A DNA stretch of 64,000 bases from Isoetes taiwanensis (Eukaryota; Streptophyta; Lycopodiopsida; Isoetales; Isoetaceae): assembly GCA_021234155.1 (NCBI GenBank), contig JAJEKV010000086.1:932001-996000 (forward strand), read 5' to 3'. This document shows, one piece after another, positions 22,242-34,543 of the stretch (positions within the stretch are counted from its first letter, which is position 1; each line of letters opens with the position of its first letter). Made by a program: the position numbers and the translations under genes. Under the pieces are notes generated by a model. The model saw nothing but the letters and a program-made list of their open reading frames with translations, had not been told where the DNA came from and made no database searches.

Positions 22242-23880
22242 TGTGGCTCCACTGAACATATCTCGACCCCGTGGTATACATACAGGGGACTTTCCCTCCC
22301 ATGGCGACCATATCGCCCACGGCCGGGCCTCCGTCTATCCGGGCCATCTATAGAGATGCAGAGTGAAGGGCGCGGAGGTGTCATTCGCCCACGCCGATTG
22401 GGACTCCTACGTTGCGGAGCGTGAATACATGTTAGCACCAAGCATAAATCATATATAAATAACCACCACGAAGGGTGGGCATCCATCAAATACCAGCGGC
22501 AAAGAATATGCATCTAAACTAAGAAAACACCCCCAAACCCCAGGTTCTACCCGGTTCGGACTCACGTGAGGATAGACTGGCTGGCTCGGCCTCAAGAGAT
22601 CAGCAGACAGAGATATAACTTTGGCGTTGGTGGCATAGAACATCGGCTAGGGTTGTCCACTCCATCGCCCTCTGTGCACACTTTGCGGATGGGTCGATTC
22701 ACGCTATGGCCGCTATAGCCTTAGGAGACGCAGAGCTCGGTATCACCCCCCGAGCCTACTCCGGGGTTCATGGCGCCCCGTCCGATGAGGCAGGTCGGGG
22801 AAGCGTCCCCTTCCGGGGATCACGATGGTTCCATGGGTGAGCTAGAGAATACGTGCGCATTAGCGACCCCGCATCCGTGCGGAGCTTACTCACCTAAATC
22901 TACTCAAAGTACAAGATGCCCCATACGGGTCACACCACTACACCCAGGGAGTGTCGGACCCATACCCGGCCCTCTACGTGACCGGCTATCAGGCCTAGCC
23001 CACTGTAGGAGTCTCAGGAGCCTTTTATGTTCGTGCAAGACCCCCCCCACTTCACCCTTTGTCCCTTCTTTGGTGCTAAGCCAATCCATAGCATCTATGA
23101 CCGGTGGTCTCTTGTGTACCTGGCCGCATCAAATGGGATACTACTGGGGCTCTATCTAGGAGTATACTACAATAAATGGCCTCAAAGGTCTCTACCCCCC
23201 CGTAATCCCCCATCTCTGGAGTGCTAACTACACAGAGAACTACCAATCCATCCTTTAAGCAAAACCAGAATCAAAATATAAAGAGAACTTATGTTTACAA
23301 CCAAGGGTTAGTTCCTACTACCAGAACACAGAGAGAGCAGAGAAGACAACACACAGGGTGCCCAACTGGGGGGCGCTACCCTAGAATTCACGGCTATCCT
23401 AGCCACCCACCTGAGTTCTGGCTGGACCCGTTACCATTGGGTGCTTCCATCTCCACGGGTCTTGGGGTTAAACCTGAGCTACACAGGTGAAAGTGCTTGG
23501 TATGGTGGCGCTCTGCTTGGTATGGTAGGCGCTCAGCTCCTGCTCCTTTACCCGGACGAATTTTGGGAGTCAATTGGGAATAGGGATCGGGGTTGTGACC
23601 CTAATTTGGAAGTCCCCATGTTGGCCAATCGATTTGGGCGGTGGGCCTCTTCCCAAAGCATTAATTAGCCTAAGTAATCAATTAACCCTTAATTCCCTAA
23701 TTATAGGTTATAATCTTTAATAATTAAATTAGCATAGCTAATTTAATCCCTTTAAGACAACCCCTAGGTTACAATACCCCATGGTGGCGTACCTTTAATG
23801 GGTGGCGATGTCGGTGTATTTATCGTTATCTAAAGTATAAATACGTTAAATTATCTGCGTATAAATCGTGGAGCGTCACA
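22242..23880 (-). repeat. Element E 3' LTR
   Basis: 1639 bp, starting TGTGGCTCC and ending GAGCGTCACA on the plus strand. It matches 47437-49067 along its length, with scattered small differences that concentrate at CAG/CTG/CGG sites. Confidence 0.88.
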
Positions 23881-24612
23881 TTCTCCCCTCCTTAAAAATA
23901 ATCTTTGTCCTCGGCATTGGGGTTAGTTGTTTGGAGGCAGTACTTAAAGAATGAATTAGAAAGCAATACATTGCCGTTAAAATGTACATTAATACGTTCT
24001 TTGAAATTATAGCATTTAGGATAGTAATACATTGAACAAAGTGCAAGCACTAAAGTGCATTTTACAAACTTATTATCGAGAAAGTTCGGGGGACCGAAGT
24101 CCGATTTAACAACATCATAGGCGACGAAAGTCACACATGTAAACAAAGTTTAATCCCGAAAAGTTGGGTCATCAACAACCCTCTATACATGGGGGAGTCA
24201 CTGAACCGCCGCTCGGGCTGCATATGTCAATATATAAATATATATCAATAATATAATTAGATTGTGGTTGAAGGGACCACCCCTATAAATAAAGGAAAAC
24301 TTATCTAGAAGGAAACCTATCATGACTATAGTTTGCAATTCATTGCGGCATAAGGAATGGTCAAATTTCCATTATAGCCTAGACGAACTTGATCTATCAA
24401 CTACATGCCCTCGCAGAATTTGTGGTCATGTCAACATCAACAGTAGACCCACGTCCTAGAGAACAGAAGGTGATCTCATCATCGGTAGCTATTATTATCA
24501 CGATGCATCTACCCTCTAGTGCATGATTCGCGTGAATCAAGCCTTCAAGCTTACCGTCGGGGCGGGGTTGATCATGTCGTTGATGGTCTTGACCTTGAGA
24601 CTCGCGCATGAA

Positions 24613-24741
24613 ATCGGATAGTGCTTCTCAAGGTCTATCTTCATCACCCAAGTAGCATCTTCCACGGTAAGTGCTTCCACTTAACCAAGTATTGCAACAT
24701 TTGAGTCCTTCCGGTTTGTTTATAAGCTCGATCAAGAAGAG
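24613..24741 (-). pseudogene. Element E integrase C-terminal chromodomain
   Basis: After the integrase core the minus strand encodes ALLDRAYKQTGRTQMLQYLV, then KWKHLP. After one frameshift near 24665 it continues EDATWVMKIDLEKHYP. The LVKWKHLP and EDATW blocks with conserved aromatic residues are the hallmark of chromoviral chromodomains, which read methylated histone H3 and direct integration to heterochromatin. Upstream, KLAPRWAGP-, RVGEQAYRLDLPP- and KTTHPDP-like blocks (about 24960-24780) form the usual link to the integrase. Confidence 0.7.
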
Positions 24742-25019
24742 CTTGGGCACTATCTCGATTGCTCCTCTGTCATTTCTAGGAGGGTTGGGGTATCCAAAAC
24801 CTCCTGCGGATCAGGGTGTGTTGTTTTAGAAGGCTCACGTGAAAGACCTTGTGGATCTTCAAAGCGGGGTGGCAAATCCAAGCGATATGCCTGTTCTCCA
24901 ACACGTTCGATAATCTTGAGCGGCCCAGCCCATCGGGTGCCAATTTCTTGCAGATTACCAATCTTAAGCTTGGCTTGTTTTACTTTGATCTTAAGCCAAA
25001 CTGATTAGCCCCACGGAAG

Positions 25020-25830
25020 ACTTCGTGGGGTTACGTGTTTATCGCCACACTCTTACGAACGATTGGCGTCGCGACTAATAAGTAACCACGAACTTCTTCA
25101 ACCAAAGCTTGCATTTCGAGAAGGAGTTGTTGAGAAACCTCCACTTTAGAAACGGGGGTTATGCCATGTGTCGGAGTAAGGCATTGATAGCCGTAATTTA
25201 TCATGAAGGGAGACATTCGGAAGACTCTGTTTCATCTTATTATAGGCAAACTCTACGGATAAATATAGTTGACCCATTGTGATTGTTTACTCCACACATA
25301 ACCCGTAGCATATCCTCTATAATACGATTAATGCGTTAAATCGACCATCCGTTTGCGGATGATAGGCCCGTACTCATAGCAAGCTTGGTGCGGATGGTGG
25401 CGAAGAAGTCTTTCGAGAATGCACTTACAAACTTGGGATCTCGATTGGGATACAATAACTCTTGGCATTCCGTGCAACCTGAAAATCTCCTTTGCAAATG
25501 GTGGCGATTGTCAAAGGCGGTGTCGATAGTTCGACATGGCAAGAAATGAGCCATTTTCGACAATTTGTCGACCACTACCATCAATGCATCATATCCACGG
25601 AGAGTACGTGGAAGGCCCACAATGAAATCCATGGTGATCACTTCCCACTTTGCGTTGGGCACATCCAAAGGTTGCAACTCTCCTGGAACTCTTAATTGCT
25701 CAGCCTTGGTTTGTTGACACACCTGACACTGCTTAATGTATCTAGCAATATCCTTCTTCGCCGAAGGCCAAAAATAACTTGAGCCGGATCTTAAAGTAAG
25801 TCTTCATAAAACCTGCATGTCCAGCTATAG
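25020..25830 (-). pseudogene. Element E integrase
   Basis: Zinc-finger cysteines are visible in IKQCQVCQQTKAEQ (about 25735), followed by WEVITMDFIVGLPRTLRGYD with the first catalytic Asp and VVDKLSKMAHFLPC. The second Asp is in NRDPKFVSAF (about 25440). The region of the catalytic Glu is damaged (ANGWSI, stop, RINRIIEDMLR where NGQTE is usual). Two or more frameshifts are present. The function would be insertion of the cDNA copy into the genome. Confidence 0.75.
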
Positions 25831-26219
25831 GGCTATTGTGTGTGTCATGGAGAATCACTTTACGTACTCCTGAGGTTTGAGGTACACACAACTTATCCTT
25901 GTAATATAGCAAGTTGCCCTCTTTCTTATATGAACGGAAAGCTTCGGGCGTTCTTTTGTGCTGTCGCGTGCTTCCTTATTCAAACTACCCCAAATATCAC
26001 GGAATTAGGGATCGTGGCTAAGGTCTGTTCTATTTGCTTCCCAAACTCACTGGTGAGCGTGGAGATTGCGTTACAATGGGTTCGGGTAATCAAAGGATGG
26101 CGTGATAACGCATCCACAACCACATTGTGCTTCCCAGGCTTATACATAATCTCGAACTCATATTCCTCCATAAATTCCATCCACCTTCTCGGCGGAGATT
26201 GAGATTTGGCTGGGTGGAT

Positions 26220-26637
26220 AAATATGGAGACTCGATGATCCGTATCCGGCTGAAATCTTCTACCAAGAAGGTAGTGTCTCCAAATGCGTGAAGCGGATAA
26301 GCGCTAACAATTCCTGATCATGGGTAGGGTATCGCTGCTCCGTTTCATTCATTTTCTTTGAATCATAGGCAATAACCCTCCCCTCCTGCATTAGGACTCC
26401 ACCGGTAGCAATCTTACTAGCATCCGTTGCCACTAGCTTGTCCTTTTCAGGATCGGGCAAAGTGAGGACTGGTGCCGATGTTAAAGCATCCTTAAGCTTC
26501 TGGAAACCTACCTGGACTTTGGTTTTCCAATGTTCCATCCAATCCTTCACCTTCTCGTGCTTTGTGAGATCAGTAAGAGGTGCGGCAATTGTAGCAAAAT
26601 CTTTAACAAATTTCCGGTAATATCCTGCTAGTCCCAA
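26220..26637 (-). pseudogene. Element E RNase H
   Basis: GLAGYYRKFVKDFATIAAPL opens the connection region, then GFQKLKDALTSAPVLTLPDP. LVATDASKIATGGVLMQEGR carries the first catalytic Asp, and QRYPTHDQELLALI the catalytic Glu. Later, at about 26180-26090, YEFEIMYKPGKHNVVVDALS carries the final Asp. It would degrade the RNA strand during reverse transcription. Confidence 0.75.
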
Positions 26638-27250
26638 GAAACTTGGGACTTAGAGACATTACCGGAATAGGCCAATCCCCATCTGCTTCTATCTTTCTTT
26701 GGATCTGTAGCAATTCCCTCTGCTGAAATGATATGGCCCAAATAATCGACCTCTGGAGTGGCAAACTTGCACTTAGAGAACTTGGCAAAAAGAGCTGATG
26801 ACGCCCGAGCTTTTTTGGGGGCCAACCGAAGATGTTTCTCATCTTTGCTCCAAAGTTTTACTATAGATGAGAATGTCGTCAAAGAAAATGACAACAAAAT
26901 CATCCAAGTATTGTCGGAAGACATCATTCATTAATCGCATGAAAGTTGCTTGGGGAGCATTAGTTAATCCAAAAGGCATAACGGTAAACTCATAATGCCC
27001 ATATCTCGTATGAAAAGCGATTTATGGATGTCCTCCTCCTTTATCCTTATCGATGGTATCGGAGCGTAAATCAATCTTTGAGAAATATTTGGCCCCTTGC
27101 AACCCGGGTCCATTAGATCATCTACCCTAGGCAAAGCATACCGATTCTTGATGGTATGCTTATTGAGCTGCCTATAATCAATACACATCCTCAAGGAGCC
27201 ATCCTTTTCTTAACAAAAAGGATAGGGCGTCAAAAAAGGCGAAAACACTA
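26628..27250 (-). pseudogene. Element E reverse transcriptase
   Basis: RMCIDYRQLNKHTIKNRYAL then PRVDDLMD is a classic gypsy RT motif (27194-27110). The catalytic FFDDILIYS region lies near 26890-26870. FAKFSKCKFATPEVDYLGHI then ISAEGIATDP follow at 26770-26690. At least three frameshifts separate the blocks. Confidence 0.75.
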
Positions 27251-27599
27251 GGTCGAATGAAACCTAGGTTTAGTAACTCTGAAGTTGCTTCTTAAGCTCT
27301 CGCCAACTCAGGGGGACTCATACGTGCGGGGCCCTTCTTGGTAGGCTTAGTACGGGTTCTAGAGCGATCTCACATTCTACCCCTCTAAAGGAGGAAGCTT
27401 ACGAATCTCATCACGGAAAAAGATCGCTAAATTCTCGGAGAAGGTTGGCAATCCCTTAGGTAAGGTGTCAATTACTTGCTTTACGCTTAACATCGACTCA
27501 ATAGAAGCAAGTCTAATGATGCAAAGGAGCTTTCCCTTGCGTAACAGCTTTTTCTAACTAGCGTGATAGACATAGGCGCATAATAGGGTTGAATGGATC

Positions 27600-28420
27600 A
27601 CCTTTTATAGTTCTGCGAGTTCCGTTAAGCGGCGTTGAAGGTAACCTCTCGTTTCTCATGATCTATATTGGCCTTTGCGGTTGCCAAAAATTCCATCTCA
27701 ACAATAAGATCATATTTGCCAATGTCCATTAACTTCGGCACCCAATGCAATCGTGCACACAGGTGCATCTTAAGGTTAATCGGCGACCATGAGTGTGTCG
27801 ATCTTGCCAGCGGCTAACGTGGTGGCTTTGGTGGGATACGAGCGTTTCAAAGCTGCAATACAGGCCATTCTAGGAGAAGCAAAATTATGTGTACTACCGT
27901 ATCCATCAAAATTATGAAAGGCTTCACGCCTACTTGGCCTATGGTGGAAATAACGTAAGGCTGGTTTCGGCGTTTCAGTTTCAATGGCTGCAAGAATATG
28001 AGGCCGACCGTGAATGTGCTTTCGGGAGCTTAGGTCCTCGGCGGTGGTGTGGACTCAAGATCATCCCAATCAAGATCGGCCATGGCGGTTAGGCGTCTGG
28101 TGACATAAGGACGATTCGGCATAAAGTGGCGGGTCGCATACACCATAGCATGCCTTATCTCCGGCGGAGCTGTTCTCGAGCCTCTTTAGGAATAGGCGTA
28201 AAAGGTTAGAACTTCCGCTCGACATTATTACGCTTATCAGGCGTCTTTGAAGGTGACTCTCTTTTCTGGCTGCCCCGGGAAAGTGTTTTGTTGAGAGGGT
28301 CGGGTTTGGGTGAACGGCCCTTGTAAAGGGGGTATCACGGTTGCGGGAGCACGATCTTGGGGGACGTTGGTGCCTGGCATGGCGTATCCTCTTCAGGCTC
28401 AATGCCTTAGCCTCGGCCTC
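27600..28420 (-). pseudogene. Element E gag C-terminus and protease
   Basis: About 28160-28090 holds a Cys/His-rich stretch (CYGVCDPP, then CHQTPNRHG) that may be a degraded zinc knuckle. At 27912-27879 the sequence encodes a retropepsin active site, read across a frameshift as ILMDT then STHNFASP. GKYDLIVEMEFLATAK follows near 27700-27650, equivalent to the end of the protease. No intact frame remains. Confidence 0.5.
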
Positions 28421-28489
28421 CATGGCCCGACTTGGGGTCTATGGCCTTAACCATTACGTTTAATGGAGGGGCCAACCCTTCAATGTAGC

Positions 28490-29083
28490 CCTCCACCGCC
28501 CTCTTCTCATTCATACCCGGTACATATAGCCTCAAAGGGCATGAACTCATCGATTGTAGGCTTGTCGCGACATTCCCTTCGCTCTAGCCTATAGAAGGTG
28601 CGGATCTGTTGTTGGCATTTTGCGCCACGAGGCACATACGCGCGACTTAAAGGCTTTGGCAAACTTTTGAAGTTGCATCTGCTCCTATCCAAATGCTTGG
28701 CTCTAGCATAGCCCTTCCACAAATCTGGGCAGCTCTGAAGGTTTGTGGTGGCAACCTTTCCTGTATCCTTTTCGGTCATGCCATAGGATTTTCCAAATTC
28801 CTTCATCTCGTCCGAGCCAGGGACGCGCATTCAGCCCCCTCTAGATTTTCCATCAAATTGAGCCAATTTCCTATTCTTCCATATCTTTGGTTATGGCGGT
28901 ATCAACTATTTTTCGGTACTCCTTATCCCGGCGATGCGCATGGCCACCGGATGACATAGGCAGTCGAGGACTCGAAGTCGCCATTTGGGAAGATGTGCTT
29001 GTCCTTAGAGGAACCTCGATGGCGTTTGTGGCGGTGCCTCTTGATGCGGGTGCGGGACTGGATTCAGTGAGAAGGTTCTTTGT
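28490..29083 (-). pseudogene. Element E gag, 3' part
   Basis: The minus strand reads NLLTESSPAPASRGTATNAI directly after the insertion point of element T, then KDKEYRKIVD-like sequence. The capsid-like block YGMTEKDTGKVATTNL and WKGYARAKHLD aligns with element A gag. The first part of the gene is at 40389-40600. Confidence 0.6.
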
Positions 29084-31557
29084 TGTTGAGGGTATTCGGC
29101 AATCCCTCAACCGGAATGGTATAGGACCTCCAGGTTGCTTTAGGCAACCACTCTTTGCTCAAAATTTGCGAAACAACCTTCAAGGAATCTGTTAGAACCG
29201 GTTTCCCAAATTGGAAAAAATACAGTACTAACCTTTTGATTCCGAAAGCAATATAAATTGAATTTTCTCCTGAAATCAATGCAATAGTATACTAGACAAT
29301 TGATGTGATATATGTGCAAAATATATTAGAAGTCGGATATCATTTGGCACTTTAAAATCACACAACCTGACTAGGTCAAAAATTTAGTCAATGCTCTCGG
29401 AGAGCTCCTTTTTGCGAATTCTTTAAGAATAACTTTTTGAATGAAACCACACGGGGAAGTGTTAAAGGGTCTAAAGGGTCACGTGCAAACACTCATACGG
29501 GATCTAAAGATGAAGATATTTTGAACTGTGGTATTTTATGAACCCGGCTGACTATGTCTATGTCTTTTGCCACAGAGAATGCTTTTTCAAATTTTGTCGA
29601 TATTTAGGTAGGAAAACTATGTAAAAGGAACAATGGAGATATTCTAAATCAACCCTTGCTATTAAAACCACTAAAGCTTCGTGGAGTTCAACTCTGAGTA
29701 TGCAAATGGTGCAGTTCGGTGATGAGATATGGAATGGCATTATGGTGAAACGAGTTTTTTTCTTTATTAACCATAGAACAGTGTTGATTGATATGCATAC
29801 TAGTTGAAAGAAACGAAATAATCTATTTTTGAATTTTCTTTAGTCTTTATGCAATATAAAAGCTATTTTGAGCTATTTTTTGGAATTTCAAAAATTTCAA
29901 AAGGAAAGATATTACCAAATTGGATTTTCATTCACTTGATATAAGAAATTGGAGGAATCACATCATTTTCGATGCCCACGGTTAATGAGCAAAGCATATT
30001 TCGAAAAAAAGCGGACGATTTATGGTCGACTTTCTCGATCAACAATCACTTTGAGCGACAAGGAGGAATTGAATCGCGGCGAGGAGATCACTTTTGCATG
30101 TACTTCACACCGGCAATCTTCGGTTTAGCATAAAAGCCCCTAACTTTTCGCGATAGAGATTTGCCCTCTTTAAAAAGGCCCCTGATTACATTTGAAATTC
30201 TTGAATCTGGCCGATCCTTTGTCTTTTAGCTTTGATTTGTTTTTCTTGATGTTGCGAGAGGTGGGTTGGAAGGTAATGATGAGAATTTGTGGTGGGATCT
30301 GACCAAAAATTCGTTTCTTGGTTGGCAAAAATTAAGGGTTCTTGGCTTCCTTGGCAGATATATCCCACGAGGCCAAGAGCAAAAAGTTAAACAAGGATAT
30401 AAATAGACTTACTCGGCCGTTTCAACTAATTCGTGGTCTCCTCCACCCACGTCGGCTTTCGTGATTCGACCTGGCACGCCAGGGGGGACGCCACTTGGCG
30501 GAAAATGAGAGGGTAGATAGATGGGGGGGTAGATGTAGGTAGGTTTTGCCATTTTTCCAAAGAAGGCACGTTTCCCAAGAAGTAGCTTAAGGAGGTCCAA
30601 ATAAACTCAATTTGAAAATTTTTTTGTGCCAGGTGGCATATTTTCACAAGGGCTACCAGGTGGTTTTGTCAAAAGATGATTTGGAGCACTTTGATTTTTT
30701 TTGTCAAAAGAGTGAAGGGGGTGACTAGGCATAAATTTTGGTGAGGTGGCAAATGTACTGCTGATGTGGTACCATTGGATGACAAAAGAACTTTCCCCTA
30801 GTCAAAATGTTTTAATGAGGTGGATATGGAATGAAAATGATGTGGGTTGACACGTGTGAATAGTGATGTGGACTTCTGAGTGATGATGTGGGCATAAAAA
30901 GAATACTTTTGCCAACTAGACATAGGTGACAACCTTTCCTCAACCTAGTGATCATTTTAACCCTAGGTTTTTTGAAGTGAGAGAAAGTAAGGTAAAGCCT
31001 CAACTTTTTTTGTTTCTTTTGGTAAACTTGTGAATGTATGGATGGATCATGAGTGTGTGGGTCATTTTGACTAGGGAAAAGTGATTTGAACAATCCCAAG
31101 GTATGGTATGATGAAATATAGGTATATGGGAAATGATAGTATGAAGTGTAGAGATGACAAGAGATAGGAAGGTGGGATATGAGTCAAATGGCTATAAAAA
31201 TGGGAAATTGGCTGGGCAAAACTCTTGCAACATCAAGAATCCAAACTTCAAATGCTCAAATCATGAAATAGACTTCATACCATGCTCATGCCTCGCAATT
31301 CTTCAACAAGTGACTTCAAATCTTGTAGGAGTGATCTCTAGTACTTTGGATGATTATCAAAAACCTTGTCCATCCCCCAATTTTGAGATAACCAAGTGAA
31401 TGTCCTTCTTTGGTTCTTCTAAACATTTGTTCCTTTTTGCTGTTTATTTGAGTCTTCAAGTGCTTAAAAGCCAATGGTCTTCATATTTCCTCATGCAATC
31501 AATGAGCCAAATGTCGGATATGTCTAGGCTCTTCTATCTTTGCCATGAGTGGCAGCA
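29084..31557 (-). repeat. Element T 3' LTR (segment shared with the 5' LTR)
   Basis: 2474 bp starting TGTTGAGGG and ending GGCAGCA on the plus strand; it matches 37915-40388 throughout. The half nearest 31557 is almost identical between copies. The half nearest 29084 differs mostly at CAG/CTG/CGG sites. It is non-coding. Confidence 0.88.
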
Positions 31558-31764
31558 TCATGCTAAAAAAAGAGGGAGACCCGGTTTGCCAAACCCCGAT
31601 GACTTCAAAGTCGCGAGAAGATTGCCATGATGGAAAAAAAAGAATGGCAATGTGGATATGATGCATATGTTTGAGAAACGAGTTCTTCATGGAAATCAGG
31701 CCAAGCATGGAGATGATGATGATGAATGATATTAAGGGTGAACTCCGCATCACAAGTATCTAAC

Positions 31765-32110
31765 AAACATGTTATTTGAGTGTGCTTCTTTGGATGGTAA
31801 AGATGATGGCAAAGACACATGTGTGAAGTGAAGAGAATGAATGAGCGGATGGAGCGAATGAGTCAAGGATGAACACACTCGCATACAAAGATACAACAAC
31901 CATATTAGGCGGAGTGTGCTTCTTTGGGTGGTAAAGATGATGGCAGCACACATTTGTGAAGTGAAGAGAATGAATGAGCAGATGGAGCGAATGAGTCAAG
32001 GATGAACCTGCACCTGCATACAGTATCTAACAAACATGTTAGCTGAGTGTGCTTGCTGGATGGTGAGGATGATAGCAGCACACATATGTGAGGTGAAGAT
32101 AATGGGGAGT
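31765..32110. repeat. Tandem repeat, period about 134 bp
   Basis: Marker word TGTGCTTCTTTGG (or TGTGCTTGCTGG) recurs at 31781, 31915 and 32048. The units share GGTAAAGATGATGGCA, ACACAT-TGTGAAGTGAAGAG and AATGAGTCAAGGATGAAC. There are about 2.5 units. Tandem repeats between integrase and 3' LTR are known from Tat/Ogre-type elements and can seed satellites. Confidence 0.8.
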
Positions 32111-32387
32111 GAAAAGATGAAATGAATGATGTATGGCCAGTGGATGTCCCTGCATGGAAGCTTAATTAATCATTAGCACCACATACCTGTTCTTCAAGAA
32201 TCGTTTAGCTCATAGGATAGTTATCTCTGCAAAAGGTTATGACAACAAGGTGCAATCCTACAACTTACTTATCTAACTTGAAAATTTAACTTCTCATGAC
32301 ATACTTCACACATTTTAAGACTTATAAATAATTCAAGCTCTAACTTACTAATCTTCAGGACAATTTATATCTAATGCAATGCAATTT

Positions 32388-32408
32388 GTTTTTTTTTTTT
32401 TTCTTTTT
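32388..32408 (-). promoter_or_regulatory. Candidate polypurine tract of element T
   Basis: The minus strand reads AAAAAG followed by a run of A, ending in C, between the integrase stop and the tandem repeats. If this is the true tract, the 3' LTR would begin near 32384. The sequence next to 31557 is instead pyrimidine-rich on the minus strand, which does not fit a polypurine tract. Confidence 0.3.
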
Positions 32409-32630
32409 GAAATATTTCATGACTCTGTTTCTACCCTAATAACTCATACTCTAAATATAGCTACTAATTCTTATTCAAACAAACTAAGGGCAACATGTTG
32501 TTGCCAGTACCTCTTCAAATGCAGAATATTGATAGGATTTGGTAAGACCCTTCCTTCTGATATGGACCTCAACCAGTAAGAATCCTGGCCTGTTGTTCCT
32601 GCAACCTCAAAAGGACCTTCCCACAGCTCT

Positions 32631-33748
32631 TCAAATTTCTTTGGCACAATCCTCTTTTGCTTTATTCCATTTTAAAACTAATTCCCCATCTCTCAATGTA
32701 CCTTGTAATTTATGTGCAGCCTTGAATCTTTGCCGGATCTTTGGCTTTTTTAATAATATTGCATTTTCGGCTTCATGCGTGCTCTTCCAACCGCATAAGT
32801 CATTATACATCTTTCTTTGAGTGCTTCCTCCATTTCCAAATTTAGTTTCAAGGCCATCCTCGTGGGGAGGAAGTTCTAATTCTATTGGGACAATAGATTC
32901 TACTCCATAAACCAGGCTGAAAGGTGTATGCTTGGTTGAGATTTTGGTAGTAACTCTATAAGCCCATAAAGCATCATGTAACTTCATGTGCCAATCTTTC
33001 TTTGAAACACTAATAGTCTTCTTGAGAATAGTCTTGAGCACTTTGTTTGTAGATTCTGCTTGGCCATTACCTTGAGGATAATAAGACGAGCTCTTGGAGT
33101 GTCTCACTTTGAGAGTTGCTAGCAATGTGGCTATGACATCGTTTAAAAACTGACTACCCCTATCAGATATGAGTTTAAAAGGTATGCCAAACCTGGCACA
33201 TATATTCTCATGGATAAATCTGGCAGTAGTATATGCATTGGCTTGTCTCGGGAACGACTTCAGCCCATTTTGTAAAATGTCGGTGGCCACAAGGATGTAC
33301 TGATGTTGTGCAGAAGAAGGAGGATCTACAGGTCCTATAAAATCAAGCCCCCAAGTCTGGAAGGGTCCTGGGGAAGTTATGGCAGTTAATGCAGCTGGCT
33401 GAAGAATCCTTCTGCCAAAAACCTGACATTTATGACAGTGCTTGATTGTTTCATAACAGGTCCTTGAAAAAGAGTTGGCCAATAATAACCAGACCTCAAA
33501 ATCTTCTTTCTTTGTGGTATCGGCGCAAAGTGTCCACCACATACCCCTTCATGGCATGCTTCCACCACTAATCTAGCTTCTTCTTTGTCAACACACCTTA
33601 GAATGATGCCTTCCTTGTCATACCTGCATAACACATTTCCAATTAGTCTATATTTGTTACATTTTTCTTTGAACCTTCTTTTTTGGCTAGAATTGAACCC
33701 TTCTGGTATTTCATTCAGCTCGTAAACCTTCTTATCTCTTCTTGCCAA
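32631..33748 (-). pseudogene. Element T integrase
   Basis: Two overlapping frames joined near 33480-33540 give a full-length integrase. The zinc finger has HEGVCGGHF and, after the shift, HCHKCQVFG. The catalytic triad is visible as WGLDFIGPVD, LISDRGSQFLND and GNGQAESTNKVL (D, D, E). WAYRVTTKISTKHTPFSLVY and GELVLKW are typical of plant Tat/Athila-type integrases. A single frameshift separates an N-terminal segment of about 90 residues from a 303-residue segment; the rest is intact. No chromodomain was seen. Confidence 0.85.
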
Positions 33749-33829
33749 TCTTCCTCCTGCACAAGATTTACATCTACATCTGCATCCTCTTGAACATCAT
33801 TAGCCAAACCTTCTTCATCTTCTGTTCGA

Positions 33830-34290
33830 ACAAGATATTAGTCAAGTATGAACTAGGATCATTAACTAAAGTGATCACTTTGACAACAATATCATAAGCT
33901 TGAATTTTGCGGGCCCATCTACATATCTTAGCCTTAGGTCGCTTTTTGAGAACATCAAGGATAAAGGTTTTTGTTTCATGTACACTTGAGTATGGCTTTT
34001 TTGAATGAGATGTCCCCGTCTATCAATCAAGAACATAAGGGCTCTTTTGCACTTTTTCTAGTCTTGGATATCTCATTTTAGGTGTTAGACCAAATTTTCT
34101 TTGGCAAAAGTTACCACCTCTTCTTCTTGCTTGTGAGAACTAATCCCCTGACCCTTTTTGGTTATCTTCGATATAAGCCTCAAAGGGTTTGGATGTATCA
34201 GAGGTTTAAGTAATGCAGAATTGGAGATGGCTTGTATAATATTATCAAAAGCAAGTCGGCGGTGAGTCCATTCAACCATAATTAACTTGC
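33830..34290 (-). pseudogene. Element T RT-associated RNase H remnant
   Basis: VEWTHRRLAFDNIIQAISNS then ALLKPL matches the connection between RT and RNase H. MRYPRLEKVQKSPYVL follows in another frame, and KAKICRWARKIQAYDIVV in a third; these resemble the last part of Tat-type RNase H. The catalytic aspartates are not preserved in a readable frame. It is therefore a degraded second RNase H, in addition to the one before RT. Confidence 0.5.
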
Positions 34291-34543
34291 TCTCATGTTT
34301 GGTATACCGCCAACCTTGGTGAGATCAGATATAGAGCCACAAAGATTAGAGAAATGTGGAACATACATCCTCGAGAAAACTTACCATCCCCAAAAACTTT
34401 TAACTTCCCTAACTTGGTTTTAGGTGGTGCTAGTTTTTGGGGCATCCACCTTACTTTCAGCTACTTGAATCCCCTTGGAAGATACTTCATGGCCTAGCAA
34501 TCCTCCCTTGGAGCAGAGAAACACGCATTTTTGGGATTTAAAC

